From the NCBI GenBank assembly GCA_905221605.1, contig CAJNDS010000598.1:1-64000 (forward strand): 64,000 nt of DNA. The letters run 5' to 3'. Both the position numbers and the translations under genes were made by a program. Of the stretch, positions 22,992-35,400 are shown piece after piece. How positions within the stretch are numbered: position 1 is the stretch's first letter; each line of letters begins with the position of its first letter. The stretch is from Symbiodinium natans (lineage: Eukaryota; Sar; Dinophyceae; Suessiales; Symbiodiniaceae). The notes under the pieces were generated by a model. It worked only from the letters and a program-made list of their open reading frames with translations. It searched no databases and was not told the DNA's origin.

Positions 22992-25900
22992 CGTTGTCCC
23001 AACACTCAGTCAAATTGACTTAATTTGACGTAATTTGACTTGAACCATCTTGAACTCTATGTGGAAAGAATCGTGCCTGTGGCACCATCCAGCTGCCTCC
23101 GACAGCGATGACCTGAAGGATCTTCTCGCTTTGCATACAGAAAAATACGGAAGAATTTGCTGGAAAGCGCAACTGACCTGCTTCAGCGAGAGGTAGGCCT
23201 TGGGCAGCACATGATGGTTTCGGCTGGCGATTCACCGAGCGCTTGAGCCTGGAGGTTCTTCTCTGTTACCCCACCAGACGGATAGAAGTTCAGATGAGGA
23301 AATGGTGCTGAGATGGCCTGTCAGCGAGATGCTTAGGGCTGTCACACAGTAGACATCCGCTGCTCGCCTTCAGTGCTTCCGTGCCACCATTAACCTCACA
23401 AAGGCTTCTGCAAAGACCAGGGATGACAGTGATGTTCATCATGTAGACATCATGTGTGACCCTTCCTCGGCGGGGAAGAACTTCAGAATGCTCAGGCCCA
23501 TCCTGCACGGTGTCTCAAAGCTTCAGTGTTTCTCAAAGCTATTTTTCCGAGCGCTTAACAAAGACATCAGCATCAAAAACCACAAACACGGAAAGAAGTT
23601 CCAAGGAGACGGCGCCTGCTGGCCTCTTGCACCTCGGAGGGCGTGGCCACTCCGGGGATCACCTTGAAGCGCTCGCAACACAACTTCCACAAGACCCTGC
23701 AAAATGCCACAAGAAATGACAGCCGTTCATTTTTTTTGCCGAGAAGCAGGGATCTTGTTCGCGCAGCACCACAGCACCACCTTCCCCGAATCCCGAATGT
23801 GTGGGGCGACGCCGGAGGCAAGGCAATGCAGCGTAAAGCGGCGGCGACAGCGGACCGCCTCAGAATTGAGGCCTGGAGTTGCGATGAATCGGGCGCCAGA
23901 GCGCACCGCCTCAGTGCCACATTCCGGCATATGAGGCATATGAGGCATATGCCCCGTAAGCTAAGACTTGTCTGGCAATGCTTTCATCGATGCTCATTGG
24001 CCTTGTCCTTTGCTCAAGCTGAGCTCTTTTTCTCCGCACTCTGCAGCTGTCACATTGGGATAATCTTCTGCGACAGACAAGCTTCCGCTCCGGCGGGCAG
24101 CTCCTGAGGCTGAGTCGACAAATGAGCACCGCAACTGCATTCCGCTGCCCATTCGCGCAGGTCTGACATCAGAAGGGCCAAGCAGCATGCTTCTCCACGA
24201 ACTCGCTACTTGAAGTTCGTCCGATGAGACCAGGCTCCACGCAGACAAACTCCTGACAAAGGCGAGGCACTTCTCTGAACAGTCTTCAACAACCTGTTGC
24301 GATGCCTTGAACACTGGTGGTGGTAAGTCGCCTGGCGATGCCTCCTCATAAGGATTCCACCTCGTGGCCGTGTGCATCCAGATAAACAGGAAAGGTTTGA
24401 TGCTTTAGCAGCTGGCACAACGATCTCGATGGGCATGGAGGACCCAGAAATGGTACCTGCCATTATCGAGATCACCGAGAATCGCGCAAGGAGACTCGCC
24501 AACAGAACCCACTGGCCTTCATTGCACACCGCATACATCGCCTCGTTTCTACTGTTCTTTGCCACGCAGACTATCATACACTGGTTCTGGCGACCTTCCC
24601 AGCACCGAACTCAGCCAACGGCAGCAGCTCCTTTCCGCGCAATTGTGACATCCTGCAAACATTCAAGAAAAAAACACTGCAATGTGCCGTAGTCTGGAGC
24701 GGAGAAAAGCACCCGCCTTGGCGCCAGCGCCAACATCCTGAGGAAACAACGACGATTGTGATTTACCTCCATCCTGCTTTCTCGACGGTGCATGCGCAGT
24801 GATGCTTCTCTCACGAGTCACACTCATACTTTCGCCACCAGTCAGACTCCCGCAAGGGTGCATTCAAAGTAGTAGTTTTCAATGCAAGATCAGAGCTCGA
24901 ATCGACCAAGTTTCATTGCCACCAATGTATACGCGGTCGGTGAAAGACGGAAGCTGGACGTCTGCTGAGACCTCTAGGCAAGGTGAGGCAAGAGAAGGCA
25001 AAGGAACTGCCATCAAAAACAGGACTAAAATTCTCAGACATGCCGGTGCTGGGGGCGCTGCTTCTAGTGCTCGCTCCCCACCCTTCACCTGTGGAAAGAG
25101 CAGGACCAACAGCAGTCCATAAGAGCACCACAACATGAGAGCAGGCAGCGGGCAGAGTGCGGTGACGCCTTGTCGAGGTACGCCCGCCCGCCCAGGCCGC
25201 GCACCGCGATCTGCGGACAGGGCAACCGGTACTAGCACTACTTCCACTACTACCTACAACCCAACGAGTACCCCACCTTCCCCCCCCCCCGCTGAGTCCC
25301 CACCCTACCCCAACCCACCGACGGCACTATCTGTTCAAAGTCCCCTCCGCCCCTCTTGCCTCCTGAACCTCGGGCACGCGAAAGTACGTGTGCAGAAGCG
25401 CTTGGAAGGGAAAGGGCGCCTTCACACGAGTCAGTGCTGTACCTCTTCACAGAAATTGACCTTGGAAGTTCAGCAAGGCGGCGTCCCCAGTGTTCTTTAT
25501 TCTCAGCGTCATCTTCAAGGACACCTGAGCGGGAGCACAAGCCAGCTCTGAGCTGAATCCTAAGGCAGGAAGTCGCTAGGCCCACGACGGCCGATAGACT
25601 GACAATGTACTCCAGATTGAAAGGGAAGTTCCAAACTGAACGCGTTGCCTGAAGTTGCAGCACATGTGCTGCAGTCATGTTCATGCCACGCAAATCTGTG
25701 AGCAAGCTGCACGGCCTCACTGTCGGCAAGCGAGAGCACCACGGTGGACTTGGCAACAACTTCTAACATGTCGCGGCCAAGTCGTTCAGTCTGGCTGGGT
25801 TGCGTGCCGCTTCCGAGTTGTCCTGCGCAGTGTCTCGCAATCAAGGTACATGGTTAGTGAGGAAGCGTGTAACGCAGTCCACGGCCTCTATAGAAGACAC

Positions 25901-26460
25901 TGACCAAAAGCTTGTTCGCGCGAATCCATGTTGAGCCATCGCCTGCTCAAGCATTCCAAAAACTGAACGCACAAAACGCAGATTGCTCACAAAACGCTTA
26001 GTTTTGCTGCTCCTTCACTGTGCTGTTTCACTGTTTCAAGAGCAGCCGGCCCGGCTTTGTCCGGCTGTCCGAACTGCGGAAAGACCACGGGCACTCCACC
26101 TCGTATGGCCTGGGCCATCGGTGGTTTTCTTTATAAGAGTTCAAAAGGGCCGTGAGTGAGATCAGTGTCCCTTGATGAGATGGTCCCACCTTCTTGCCAT
26201 CAAAGAGGGCCCCAGGCGACACGAAAATTCCTGAAAAACGCAGTTTTTTTTGTGTAGGCAAAGATGCAGAGATGTTGAATGTGTGCAGAGCATGGCGAAA
26301 AAAAACAACGTGCAGCGGCTACATGTAGCGGCCAAGCATCGCTCTTCGCCATCTGGGGTCTTGTAGCTGGTGAGCGTCGCTCCCCACAAATAGATCTGTT
26401 GCGGCATTTACAAAACCAACATGAGCCAACTCTCACAATCTTTCATCTGTGTCCTGCATG

Positions 26461-26513
26461 TGACACACACACACACACACCAACCACACACACCCACGCA
26501 CGCACATGGACAC
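26461..26513. repeat. (CA)n microsatellite
   Basis: Interrupted CA repeat. It is followed by a C run at about 26,560-26,573. Confidence 0.85.
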
Positions 26514-26857
26514 ATCGTGCACCACAAGTGGACATCGAAAAATCTTTCAGGTTGCTTGACCCCCCCCCCCCACAGATGGCTTCGGACCAGGCCCAGCACC
26601 TCTAAATGGACTGGAAAAGGCCTGGAGGCACCCTTAAACACACTTCGTATGTGGGCGAGGGGGAGGGGCATTGGGTCTAAACGGCCCCTGAACCCTCCTA
26701 GAGCCCCCAGAACACCCCCTAAACCTCCCGAAGCCCTACCCGGACCTTCCTGAACTCATGAGTGTGTGGCACTGCTTGAAGAAAGGATGCAAGCCCCGCA
26801 CCAGGGTTGTGCTGGCCCCTTGAGATGCGCCCTGGGACCTTTTCTGGTACTGAAACC

Positions 26858-26906
26858 CCGGCCGGCCCGGCAGCCGAGGCGGGCACGCGCAGACGTTTAC
26901 AATTCT
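26858..26906. repeat. Dispersed GC-rich repeat, copy 2
   Basis: Matches the block at 9,400-9,446: GGCCGGCCCGGC, GCCGAGGCGGG, then GTTTACAATTC. It follows a GGGACCTTTTCTGG motif and a C-rich, telomere-like stretch (26,685-26,745), as at the first copy. Confidence 0.65.
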
Positions 26907-26984
26907 CAGACCATTAAACCATGAAGCCCGAGTTAGGCGGCTAAACCATGCTTTGAGCGGCAAGACACTAGCTCCAATCTTTCA

Positions 26985-27035
26985 CACCTCCCACACGTGC
27001 CACACCTGCCACACCTGCCACACCTGCCCCAACAA
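26985..27035. repeat. 9-bp tandem repeat (CCACACCTG)
   Basis: Five imperfect CCACACCTG/CCACACGTG units. They read as repeated His-Thr-Cys on plus, which is a low-complexity artefact. Confidence 0.85.
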
Positions 27036-29104
27036 GGATTCTTCGCATCCCTGCTTCTACTTCCTAGATACAAAGGGACGCTTGTTGAACGCCTCATGGC
27101 AATTTCGGGCTCTGAATGAATGGCCGAGGGACGATGGTGTGTCTGACATCAGTGGTCACAAGTCCACACCACCACCCGATCTCAAGAACTTTGTCATGAA
27201 CTAACAAACTTGGAGGGCCAAACTACACGCATTGCATTCTCGTGCTGCTCATCAAGACGTGCTGATCGTTGCCGGTTCCATTTTCGTGTCTATGTGTTAT
27301 TGTGGGTTGCTTTTGCGAGAAGCCGCATGCGGCAAGCTGCGGTCATCCGTCATTCATTCAGGGCTTGCATTGTGTGAGAGAAAGAGAGACGCAGATTGCC
27401 TGGGCTGTTGCTCCACTTGCATGGCGAAGCCTGCAGTGTCTCAGACAACTGGGCACATGTAACACCATTGAACTGGGCACATGTAAAACCATTGAGAGGA
27501 ACTCCGGAAGCGTCTACCCATGTGCCGTTGTTTGCCAGCAAGTCGCTCGACAGTCTCCAGGTCACCTTGCCCCTTGCATGGAGCACTCATGCCTAAAGCC
27601 TTCAAGGCCGCCAAGGCTTTGTTTTTGGGCTGAAGCGGCTGCCACTGCAGACTGCAAAAACACGGCAAGGATTCGGCAAGAGTACTGCTAAAGTACTAGT
27701 AAAGTCGGGACACCAATGTGCACTCACGTACTTCAAGCGCTGGTGCCAGCAACGCTGGGGCCGGGGCAGCTGCTGCCTGGTCGGCCGTCAAGATGGTGCC
27801 GGCTCCTGGCATGCTCAAGACTCAAGACTCTACAAGACACCAAAGCGTTAGCTGCTAATAGCTCTAAGCAATCACAGGCCATATGCGGCCACATGCGACC
27901 CCATCAACACCAGCTGTCCGAAGTAGGCACGAGGCTCAGCAGCGGCCATCTCACGCAGCACGTCCTTTGCTTAGCCCCGGTTGTTGGCAGCTCATGTGTC
28001 AATTCTTCCTTACCCATGTTTCGGATTGCTCCTTTGAAAAAATTTAATCGCCTTCGTGCCATGTGTGTGCCATTCGCTTGTGGTCCCAGTGGCTTTAGCA
28101 TCCGCACTTCGGAATGCGACCTCAAGCGTTTGCAACGTCTCACAGTCTCACGCGTCTCACGCAGCAGCCATATGGCAACTCGATTGTCGCCTCGATGACG
28201 GAGAAGCCACCATCATAAATGGCTCTGGCAAGTTCGGCCGCCTAGGCGGGAACGGGGGCACTCTTGCTCGTTGAGCAAGCAGTGTTGTTTGGGCATGTAT
28301 CTAAACGAAAAGTGTCCATGGGCCCTGGACGTTTCCAGCGTCTTCGATTGCCAGGACCTCATGACAAAACATTCGCTCAAGCACACATAACAGAACAAAG
28401 CACAACACCATTGTCATAGACATTAACATAAACAGTGCAGCGTAACTAGAAATAGCGCAGCATATAGTGAAACGGAACATGGCGTTTAATACAAGCAGAT
28501 GGCAACACATGACGACACATGATACCACATGTACATGTGCATCCATGTACATGTACGTCATGTGCATCAGATTCCCACAGCAACGCCGATCATAGGTCAC
28601 GACTGGCACTATGCGAGCAGATCGCAGATGCTGCTCCAGGTGTGCGTCCACAGCCTGCAAGAAGCTGCACAAGTTGCGCGATGCCGCAAACCTAATCATG
28701 TTCCAACGATCGTTGTGCAGTTCGTTGGGAACTCTTCTTCAACTCTGTTGCATGTGCAACCTTGTTTGCAACTCTTGCAACACTCGTCTGGATGGTTGAG
28801 GCGAAAGCCGGACAAGGGCGTGGGCGGCTGGGGCTTTTCAATGCCAACACCGCAGCTGCAGCGGCTGCTCCTGCACGTTCCGGTGCGTAAAACCAGGTAG
28901 CCGATTCTTTCGCCGCCATGGAAGGGTTGCATTATTTAGAAAAAACGTGGGGCTTTGGCGACACACATGTCCGGGAAAAGTTCGTGATTTGTGCTATGTC
29001 TTTTCCGCCAACAGCAGTGTCCTTTGTAGTGCAGTCGGCCCTACAAGGCTTGGCACAACTGGGCAGCTGCTGCTGCAAGCTTTGCTTCTTTTGGCCCAAG
29101 CCGC

Positions 29105-29580
29105 AAAAACGCTGTAAATACCGACGTTTCCGACACCCGCCGGCAGCTGAAAGCCAGGCATGCAGAAGACAGCAGCCAATGCCCACGACCGGAAGCAACA
29201 AAAATCACAACAAAAATAAAGGAGGAGTGCGGAAAGTGCTGTAAATACCGAGTATTTCCCTCCAAAAGGCCCGAAAATGCTGCAAATACCGAGGATTCCC
29301 GCCCTCCCAACAGAAACCGCGAAAACTGCAAAGAAATCGTTTTCGGCGCAATGTAAAAAAAAAACATGGAAAAGTGCCCAAAACATTGTAAATACCGAGG
29401 TTTCGGGAAACACCCCCCCCCCCCCCCCCCTGCCAAAAAAAAAACGAAAAAGCGGTTTAAAAACAGCCTTTTCCGTCAAACACAGCAAAAGCCGAAAAAA
29501 CGACGAGTTTGGCGAACATATTGAGCACCACTGACCAGCCCAAGACGAAAAAAATAAATACCGATGTTTCCGACTGCACG
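29105..29580. repeat. Five dispersed copies of a ~20-bp motif around TAAATACCGA
   Basis: Near-identical motifs TAAATACCGACGTTTCC, TAAATACCGAGTATTTCC, CAAATACCGAGGATTCC, TAAATACCGAGGTTTCG and TAAATACCGATGTTTCC occur near 29,115, 29,242, 29,284, 29,389 and 29,556. On the minus strand each reads GGAAAC-TCGGTATTTACAG, often ending in CAG. The interval also holds an 18-base C run at 29,413-29,430. The minus-strand ORF across it (ETSVF repeated) is produced by these copies, not a known protein. Confidence 0.75.
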
Positions 29581-29775
29581 CAAGACAAGGGACGTAACCA
29601 ACCCCTCAACCCATGTGAAAGTGTCAACCCTTCCACGGCGGCGAACGAAGCGGCTGCCAAAAACAACCCTGAAAGCATTCCCAGCAATGCGGGCCGGAAA
29701 TTGCACCAACAGCTGCTGCGGCTGCTAAAGCCTTGCAAGAAAGCCACATGTTTGCTGGCATCTTTTCATTTTTCC

Positions 29776-32700
29776 ACAGCCAACACTGCACCGTGGCCTT
29801 GTAGCTGTCGGACGCTGACGTCATCAGCTTGCCCTACCAGCATTGGATCCATCGCATGAACGGCATTTGCACGCCACTCTTAGGCTCCGCTGCTGGGTGA
29901 TGAAACTAAATAGTGTAGAGCTTGTGGCGATTAAGGTGGAAGGTGTCACTAGGGAAGCCTAAACACACATTCGGTTGCTGCTTTGATAGCTCTTGCCCAC
30001 TTGTCAAGGTTGACAAGTCCTTGTCATGTCGACCGATTCGAAAGGTGCCGAGCCATGCCACGCATCAATCCTTGAATCCTAAAGCCTATAACCCCTAAAC
30101 CCCTAACGTGCAAACCCTGAACTGAAGCGAGCTGCTGGTGTTGCGGTGAGCAGCAGCGAGAGCCCCTGCAGAAATCGAAAACCGGGCAGATGGGGGGAGG
30201 GGGGGCAGCCTCTCACCCTCATTGGCAAACACAATGCTCGCAGATGCGCTTGGAAAAAGTCTTCTCAAGGCATGGTCTTCGTTGGAAAGCAAAGATCTAA
30301 AAGAAAGAAAACAACAGCGGGGGTTGGGGCGGGCGCACCCCCCCCCCCCGCCTGCAAAGATGATAGTCGTATGACGGTTGTGGAAAAGGATTCGCATGCG
30401 TTCTCAACTCAAGCCCTTCTTATGGCATGAGCCTGCTATCAAGCAAGCTTGCAGGGCTTCACCTTTTTGTTCTTTGTTCTGTTTTATGTCTGCATGTGTT
30501 TCCTAATTTCATACGGAAACCTCGGTTTCCTGTGTTTCTGAAATCGGAAGACCTCTACTTTTTGTACGTTAATCGAAGAACCTCTCTATCTCCACTGTAT
30601 TTTCATAGGATTTCCTTTGCTTCCTCTATGTTTTCGTAAGTCAACCTCTATCTCTCCACTATGTTTAGAAGCAAACCTCTGTTTCCCCTACTGTGTCAAT
30701 AGGCAGAGCTATTTTAACTTTGACAAGAAAGCCCCTCTTTCCTCTGCAGTTTGATACGAAACCCAAGACCGAAAAGCAAAACGCCAACAAAACATGCAAA
30801 ATAGCTAAGGGCCCCGGAGCTTGCTTCGAAGGGTCCTCCGAGATAATCTCCGGGTAACGCATGCAGGTCCCATGAAATAATACTTCTCAATCGAAAATGT
30901 TCAGACCAAGCATGAGACCAAGATGGGAACCCCCAGCAACTTACCAAGAGGACCACAACTCCCCAAACCCCGAAATCCCGAAGCCCCTGAAACCCGTAAG
31001 ACCCCAAACCCTAAACCCCTAAACGGCTGAGACTCGCATGCAGTGCTGTTTCTGCTCTCATTTCTTGTGCTTGGCATCCAATATTGATTTGCTAGGTATT
31101 GACCACCCCCCTCCAGAAGTCCAGGTCCTCTCCCAAAATACAAGCACCGATCCATGTTGACCTCCCATCCTATGATAGAATCAATAGCTCGCAGCTTTCC
31201 GGGCCTCAGCTTCCGTGATGATTTCGAGAGTTTCAGGCAGCTGCGATGCTGTGTCCGGGGCCGGCAGAGATTGGGGAGTGGCACCTGTCATGAGGCCTGA
31301 GCGCCTTCTAGTCCAAAGCTGAGAGCCACCCGCCCTTGTGCACCGCATCAGGGCAGAGACGTATGCTCCTCTTTCCTTCTGCCACTCATGCTCTGTGAGT
31401 CTGCTGTGAGCTGTGCCACGAACATTCACGAACTACACTGTGGTTCCACTTGGGAGGCCCACATAATCAAAACAACCGAAGGCCTTGGACAAGGTCTCAG
31501 GCTTTCAAAACTCCGCGAATTCTGAGTGAAACCATGCATTCCTGGCTTAGCCAGTGTCATCCTTCTGGTGAGACTCTGGCTGCGGACACGATGGTGCATA
31601 CGAAGCACCCAGTACCTGAGCTTACAGTAGCTTACAATCCTCACTCTAAAGACTCTGAAGCAGGTCGCAGAGGCCAAACATGAACTGGGCGTTGCACAAG
31701 CGAGTCGTGGCCTGTCAGAACGATCTTGGCCTCTCCCGTCCTTCCGCACAATAACTCCCAACAGCGCGACACGGGGAGACCTGGAGAGACCCTCATCCCA
31801 TCAACTCAACAATCAGGCGCGGGCATCAGGTCACAAATCTTGGCAGTCGCATCACCACCTTGAAGAGCATGGAAGCAACAGACATCCAGAAAAGAACGAA
31901 GAAATCCAGACTAGGGTTTGAGACAGAGAGAGAGAGACATAAAGAAAGAACGAAGGAAGAAAGAAAGGAATGAAAGGAAGCAAGGGCCGTTCTAACAAAA
32001 ACAAAACTTGTGACAGACGCAGCGAATGTGAATGCGAGCACGGAGACACATCCTCATGTTCAGGTACAAGTTGCAAGTTTTGATAGTTGATGTAAAGAAG
32101 ACAGTCGTCAGGATCGTGTCCGGGCACACATTTCTGGACGCGCAAGAAGCAATGCGATGTCGATGAAATTCGGAGATCCAAGCCACTTGTTCACTCGTCC
32201 GATTCACAAACTAACCTCAAATGATCTCAAATAACCTCAATCCGGGTTGGTGTTGGCACAGTTGACACATCGATGCGCGCCGACCTGCGCCATGTGCCTC
32301 AAGGCGCCGTGACAGTCGCGAGAACCGCGGAACTTTCCCCGAGACCGTTTTGCACTTCAGCGACGTGGCGATCCAAAACAAAACAAACCAACCGGATCGT
32401 CCGCGATGCTCACTGCGCACGCACATGTCCCGTCAAGATGCTAGACGCGGCCGCAAAATGGGCGAGAGTTGCCACCACAGTGGCAGGGACTGAACAGAGC
32501 TAAGGCTTTACTGCTGTACTTGTTGGTGTTTTCAACTTGCACGCTGTGGACTGTTGATGACCTTCAGGCTCCCATGGCTTCCAGCTACACAGTTCTCCCC
32601 CTCGGATGCTTGAATCCCCCCTCAACTCCCCAGAGCCCTAAATAAGACGTTACAGAGCCCTAAAGACGTCATTTGAAGACCTGCTGGTGCTTCAGCACGG

Positions 32701-35128
32701 ACTATCTACACTCAAGGGGTACTGCAGGGTACCCTTCCTTTGGGAACGCAAGTCCCACTTTGTCAATAGAGCCACGCTGTAGTTTTGGGGATCCCCAGCT
32801 ACTGGTCGAGAACCATTCATGGCGATTTCTTCACTATGACGTATTCAACAATCCACACATCGCAACGCATGCTCTTGAAGGCTTCACATTTCCAAGGCGA
32901 ACGCTAGTAGTGACAAACGTCGTGCCATCGCTTGCAAAGGAAGCCAGGTAGACTGGCTTCTGCCCTAAAAGGGTCCGGTCCTCACCATGGTGCGTTCAGC
33001 GACTGCTTCAAGACAGAAGTCCGGACGATCTCAATCCACTCCAAGCCCTGCGCGCACACTCCCGTCTTGGCCTCAGGAGGCGACAAGCTCAAGTAGTTTT
33101 GTAAGCCGAGCGCAGCGGCCTAAAACTGATTGGCTTTTGCCGCATTTCAATGACTTTGGGGTTTTTATCTCTTTCCCCATCGAGCTGGGCCGAGCTCACC
33201 CCATACTCTCCTGACATTGTACGATCATGTCCTGTATCTCCCTGCAGGTAAAGCATCTGCTAGCCGACATGAACCAAGGGAACTTGTTTTTGAGCCACGG
33301 GCATTCCAGATCTTCAGTGTACCATCGCTGCTCGTGGTTGTCACGCTTCTGCCTAGCAGTCCAAATGCATGCTTAAATTGTGCTACATCTTCCTGCCTCT
33401 CCAAACATGCAAAGATTAATGCAACGAGTGTCCGTACAGGGACTGCGCATGACAGCACAGAAAGAGCAACTGCTTGCCATGGGACCGTCAGGCGAGAAGG
33501 TAGCCCAAAGCACTGCGAAGTGGTGCCTGCTTTGCTACGCTTGGCATCGCTTCGCATCGCTTCGCATGCAGCTGCCAGCATAGAAGCGGGAGCAAGATAG
33601 AGAGATCACCTGCAGCTCAGGACCTGGCCCTTTCAAGGTGAACTTGCAGATTCCGGTTCTTAGGGTGCAGGTCTCTCAGTCAAAGCAGCAACCAAAACCA
33701 GACCTCAGCTGCCAACTTAACCACCCAGATTTTTGCAGTGGAATCCTCCGACGCAGTCACCACCTGCAGAGGCCAAACAACAGAAGAAGCGTGAACTGCA
33801 GTGAACTCTGCGAACTTTTTGAAAAAACATGACTCTGAACACCTCAGTGTGCTGAACACCACAGTGTGACAGAGTGTGCGTCACAAAGTGATTCTGTCAC
33901 AGAATGATGTGTCCCGGTGTCACCCCCAAGCCAAGTCCACAGCACCTGCTTGCTGTCAGGCGAAAACGTGGCGAAGTACACGGCTTCTTTGTGATCCAGC
34001 CTCAGCTCTCTTCCACTGTAAATCAGGTTTCATTCCGGATTCACTTGCCACTTCTTACTTCTTACCCTCCAGTCTCTCTCGATGTTGCAGTGAGATGCAC
34101 TGTGGGCAGCACAGTACTCGAGCGCACCTGCCACTGTCCACGTACCAAAGCCTGCAACAGTAACAAGGCTGACTCCAGTGTAGACTGTGGTGAATTCGCC
34201 TCGGCCCCGGCCGTGAGCGTCAGAGCTTTAAAGTTTAAACAGGCTGGCCCCCTGGAAACTCTAGGAAGCCTCTAGGTACTCTCGATGTGCCACTGCATTT
34301 ACAGTTTCGGGTGTGCGCGAAGGGGATGGGAGGGGGCTCTTAGCATCCGCATGTGACGAGCACCGATGTCAGGAACTGCGGATGCGAGCCTTACAGCCCT
34401 GGGGCCCTAACCGTCGCGCCCCCATCAACGCCTCTCAACAGCGACTCCAGGAGAAAAAACACACCTCCCTACGTCACACCTGGCGCGGACACGCTTCCAA
34501 CTCCAAACTCGACCCATTTCAACTTATTGCACCTGGCCAAAGCCGCGGTGGACGCGCAGCGTTTACAAGTCAGGAACTACGAGTCACTTGTCGAATCTGC
34601 CCCCAGGCAATGCATGCGATGAAACGCTTCAAAAAGATACAAATATTCCTGGACGAGCCATCTTCTGAAGAGGTTGCAACCTGAGAGGATGCGACGAGCA
34701 TGATGCAGACATGATATGAAGCAGCTGGCCACGTCAAGCACCCGGCGTAGCGACAGTCCGGCGATATGCACGCTGAACCTCAAAAGTTCTGCTAAGCGAA
34801 GAACAAGTGCAAGTGCCAAAAACTCGGACAAGCGAGAGTAAGAGTACTGCACACTGCTTCTGTGTGCCCCTCCAGAACAAGCTCACATTTTCCGGTCCTC
34901 AGCAGTCAGCAGCTTTGGGGTGCCAACTGCAGAGTCATGGCTTGGCTGCAGGCTCTGCGTTCCAAATTCGAGCCGTGCAGTCCTCGGAAGACAAGCGGCA
35001 CACGTGATATTTTTTACATTCTCGCAAAGCAGAGACAAATTGTTTTCATGTACGCCCGGACCTTGGATGCTGTGATGACTGCCGGACTGATCTTCGCTCT
35101 GAGGACGGCGTTGTTCTCACAGGGCAGA
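29776..35128 (-). CDS. WD40-repeat protein, 5' exon cluster
   Basis: Minus-strand WD blades again split over exon pairs. Exons from 5' to 3': 35,128-35,062 (NNAVLRAKISPAVITASK); 34,982 to about 34,936 (DCTARIWNAEPAAKP); 34,000-33,946 (LDHKEAVYFATFSPDSKQ); 33,763 to about 33,725 (VVTASEDSTAKIW); 33,526-33,486 (HHFAVLWATFSPDG); 33,352 to about 33,283 (RSVTTTSSDGTLKIWNA); 32,354 to about 32,305 (GESSAVLATVTA, weaker); 31,858 to about 31,830 (GGDATAKICDL); 29,833 to about 29,776 (KLMTSASDSYKATVQCW). Joins 35,062/34,982, 33,946/33,763 and 33,486/33,352 keep phase with GT donors and AG acceptors. The exon half-blade boundary falls near the same place, before or within the loop preceding the S/T-x-D motif, in most pairs, as expected from exon-pair duplication. 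Likely a scaffold; the partner is unknown. Confidence 0.82.
30075..30116. repeat. Short interstitial telomere-like repeat (CCCTAAA type)
   Basis: AACCCCTAAACCCCTAACG with flanking variants. It is a brief match to the TTTAGGG family on the minus strand. Confidence 0.6.
30420..30720. other. T-rich non-coding stretch with repeated CCTCT(A/G)T motif
   Basis: Four to five imperfect repeats of AACCTCTATCTC/AACCTCGGTTTCC about 40-60 bp apart, T-rich overall. No coding signal on either strand. This lies within an intron or gap of the WD40 region. Confidence 0.4.
30955..31022. repeat. Interstitial telomere-like repeat (CCCTAAA type)
   Basis: Runs of CCCCAAACCCCGAAATCCCG ending in CCCTAAACCCCTAAAC. 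It is a degenerate TTTAGGG array in minus orientation. Confidence 0.7.
31195..31425 (-). CDS. Candidate exon(s) of the WD40 region, helical
   Basis: The minus frame reads LTEHEWQKERGAYVSALMRC and later QLPETLEIITEAEARKAA, both helical and charged. They lie within the WD40 exon field on the same strand. Edges are not fixed, and a stretch between the two may be intronic. No family is recognised. Confidence 0.35.
31920..31985. repeat. GA-rich low-complexity tract
   Basis: AGACAGAGAGAGAGA followed by AAAGAAAGAACGAAGG units. The Leu/Ser-rich reverse ORF is an artefact. Confidence 0.8.
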
Positions 35129-35299
35129 CTTCTCGCAGAGTTCTCTCACTCCGACAATAACTATTATTGTGTAAGCGTGCAATTTTCTGGCGGAAAAAAG
35201 CAGAGAGGATTTTGCCTCGACGCCAGCTTCCAACAAGGTTTCATCGCTGTTTAACCTAGGCCACATGACATGAGACGTTCGATTAAGTTCTGAACCTTC

Positions 35300-35400
35300 C
35301 TGGCCAATTCGAATCTCCAAGGGTGCACAAGTTTGCATACGAGGGCCAGGCGCGAAGCGTTCGCGCACTTCCTTGGGGGCCATCATCCAAAAAAGTGCCA
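35300..35400 (-). CDS. Candidate exon upstream of the WD40 cluster
   Basis: The minus frame gives EVRERFAPGPRMQTCAPLEI, a globular-looking peptide with the plus strand poor here. It precedes the first WD exon at 35,128 on the same strand and may be part of the same gene. No motif identifies it. Confidence 0.3.

Larger units (their letters stand above)
23000..29700. other. Largely non-coding interval with scattered weak minus-strand exons
   Basis: No recognised family. Weak exon candidates on the minus strand are at about 23,930-23,870 (ALAPDSSQLQA, a possible degenerate WD half-blade), 23,670-23,590 (VIPGVATPSEVQEASRRRLL), 24,560-24,490 (NEAMYAVCNEGQWVLLASLL), 25,780-25,690 (STVVLSLADSEAVQLAH) and 28,250-28,180. 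They could be exons of the scaffold gene(s) on either side, with long introns between. Plus-strand ORFs here (for example 22,494-23,018 and 24,372-24,692) look like shadows. Confidence 0.35.

Noticed and set aside
22494-23018. 174-codon plus-strand ORF
   Set aside because: It overlaps a minus-strand exon candidate with better helical protein character and spans a 12-bp tandem repeat.
26320-26400. Possible WD40 half-blade (KTPDGEERCLAATCS, minus)
   Set aside because: It has the PDG tripeptide but not the preceding strand pattern, and no partner exon was found, so chance is likely.
29105-29580. CRISPR-like spaced repeat
   Set aside because: Five similar motifs with uneven spacing and variable sequence in a eukaryotic context; no regular repeat-spacer structure and no cas genes.
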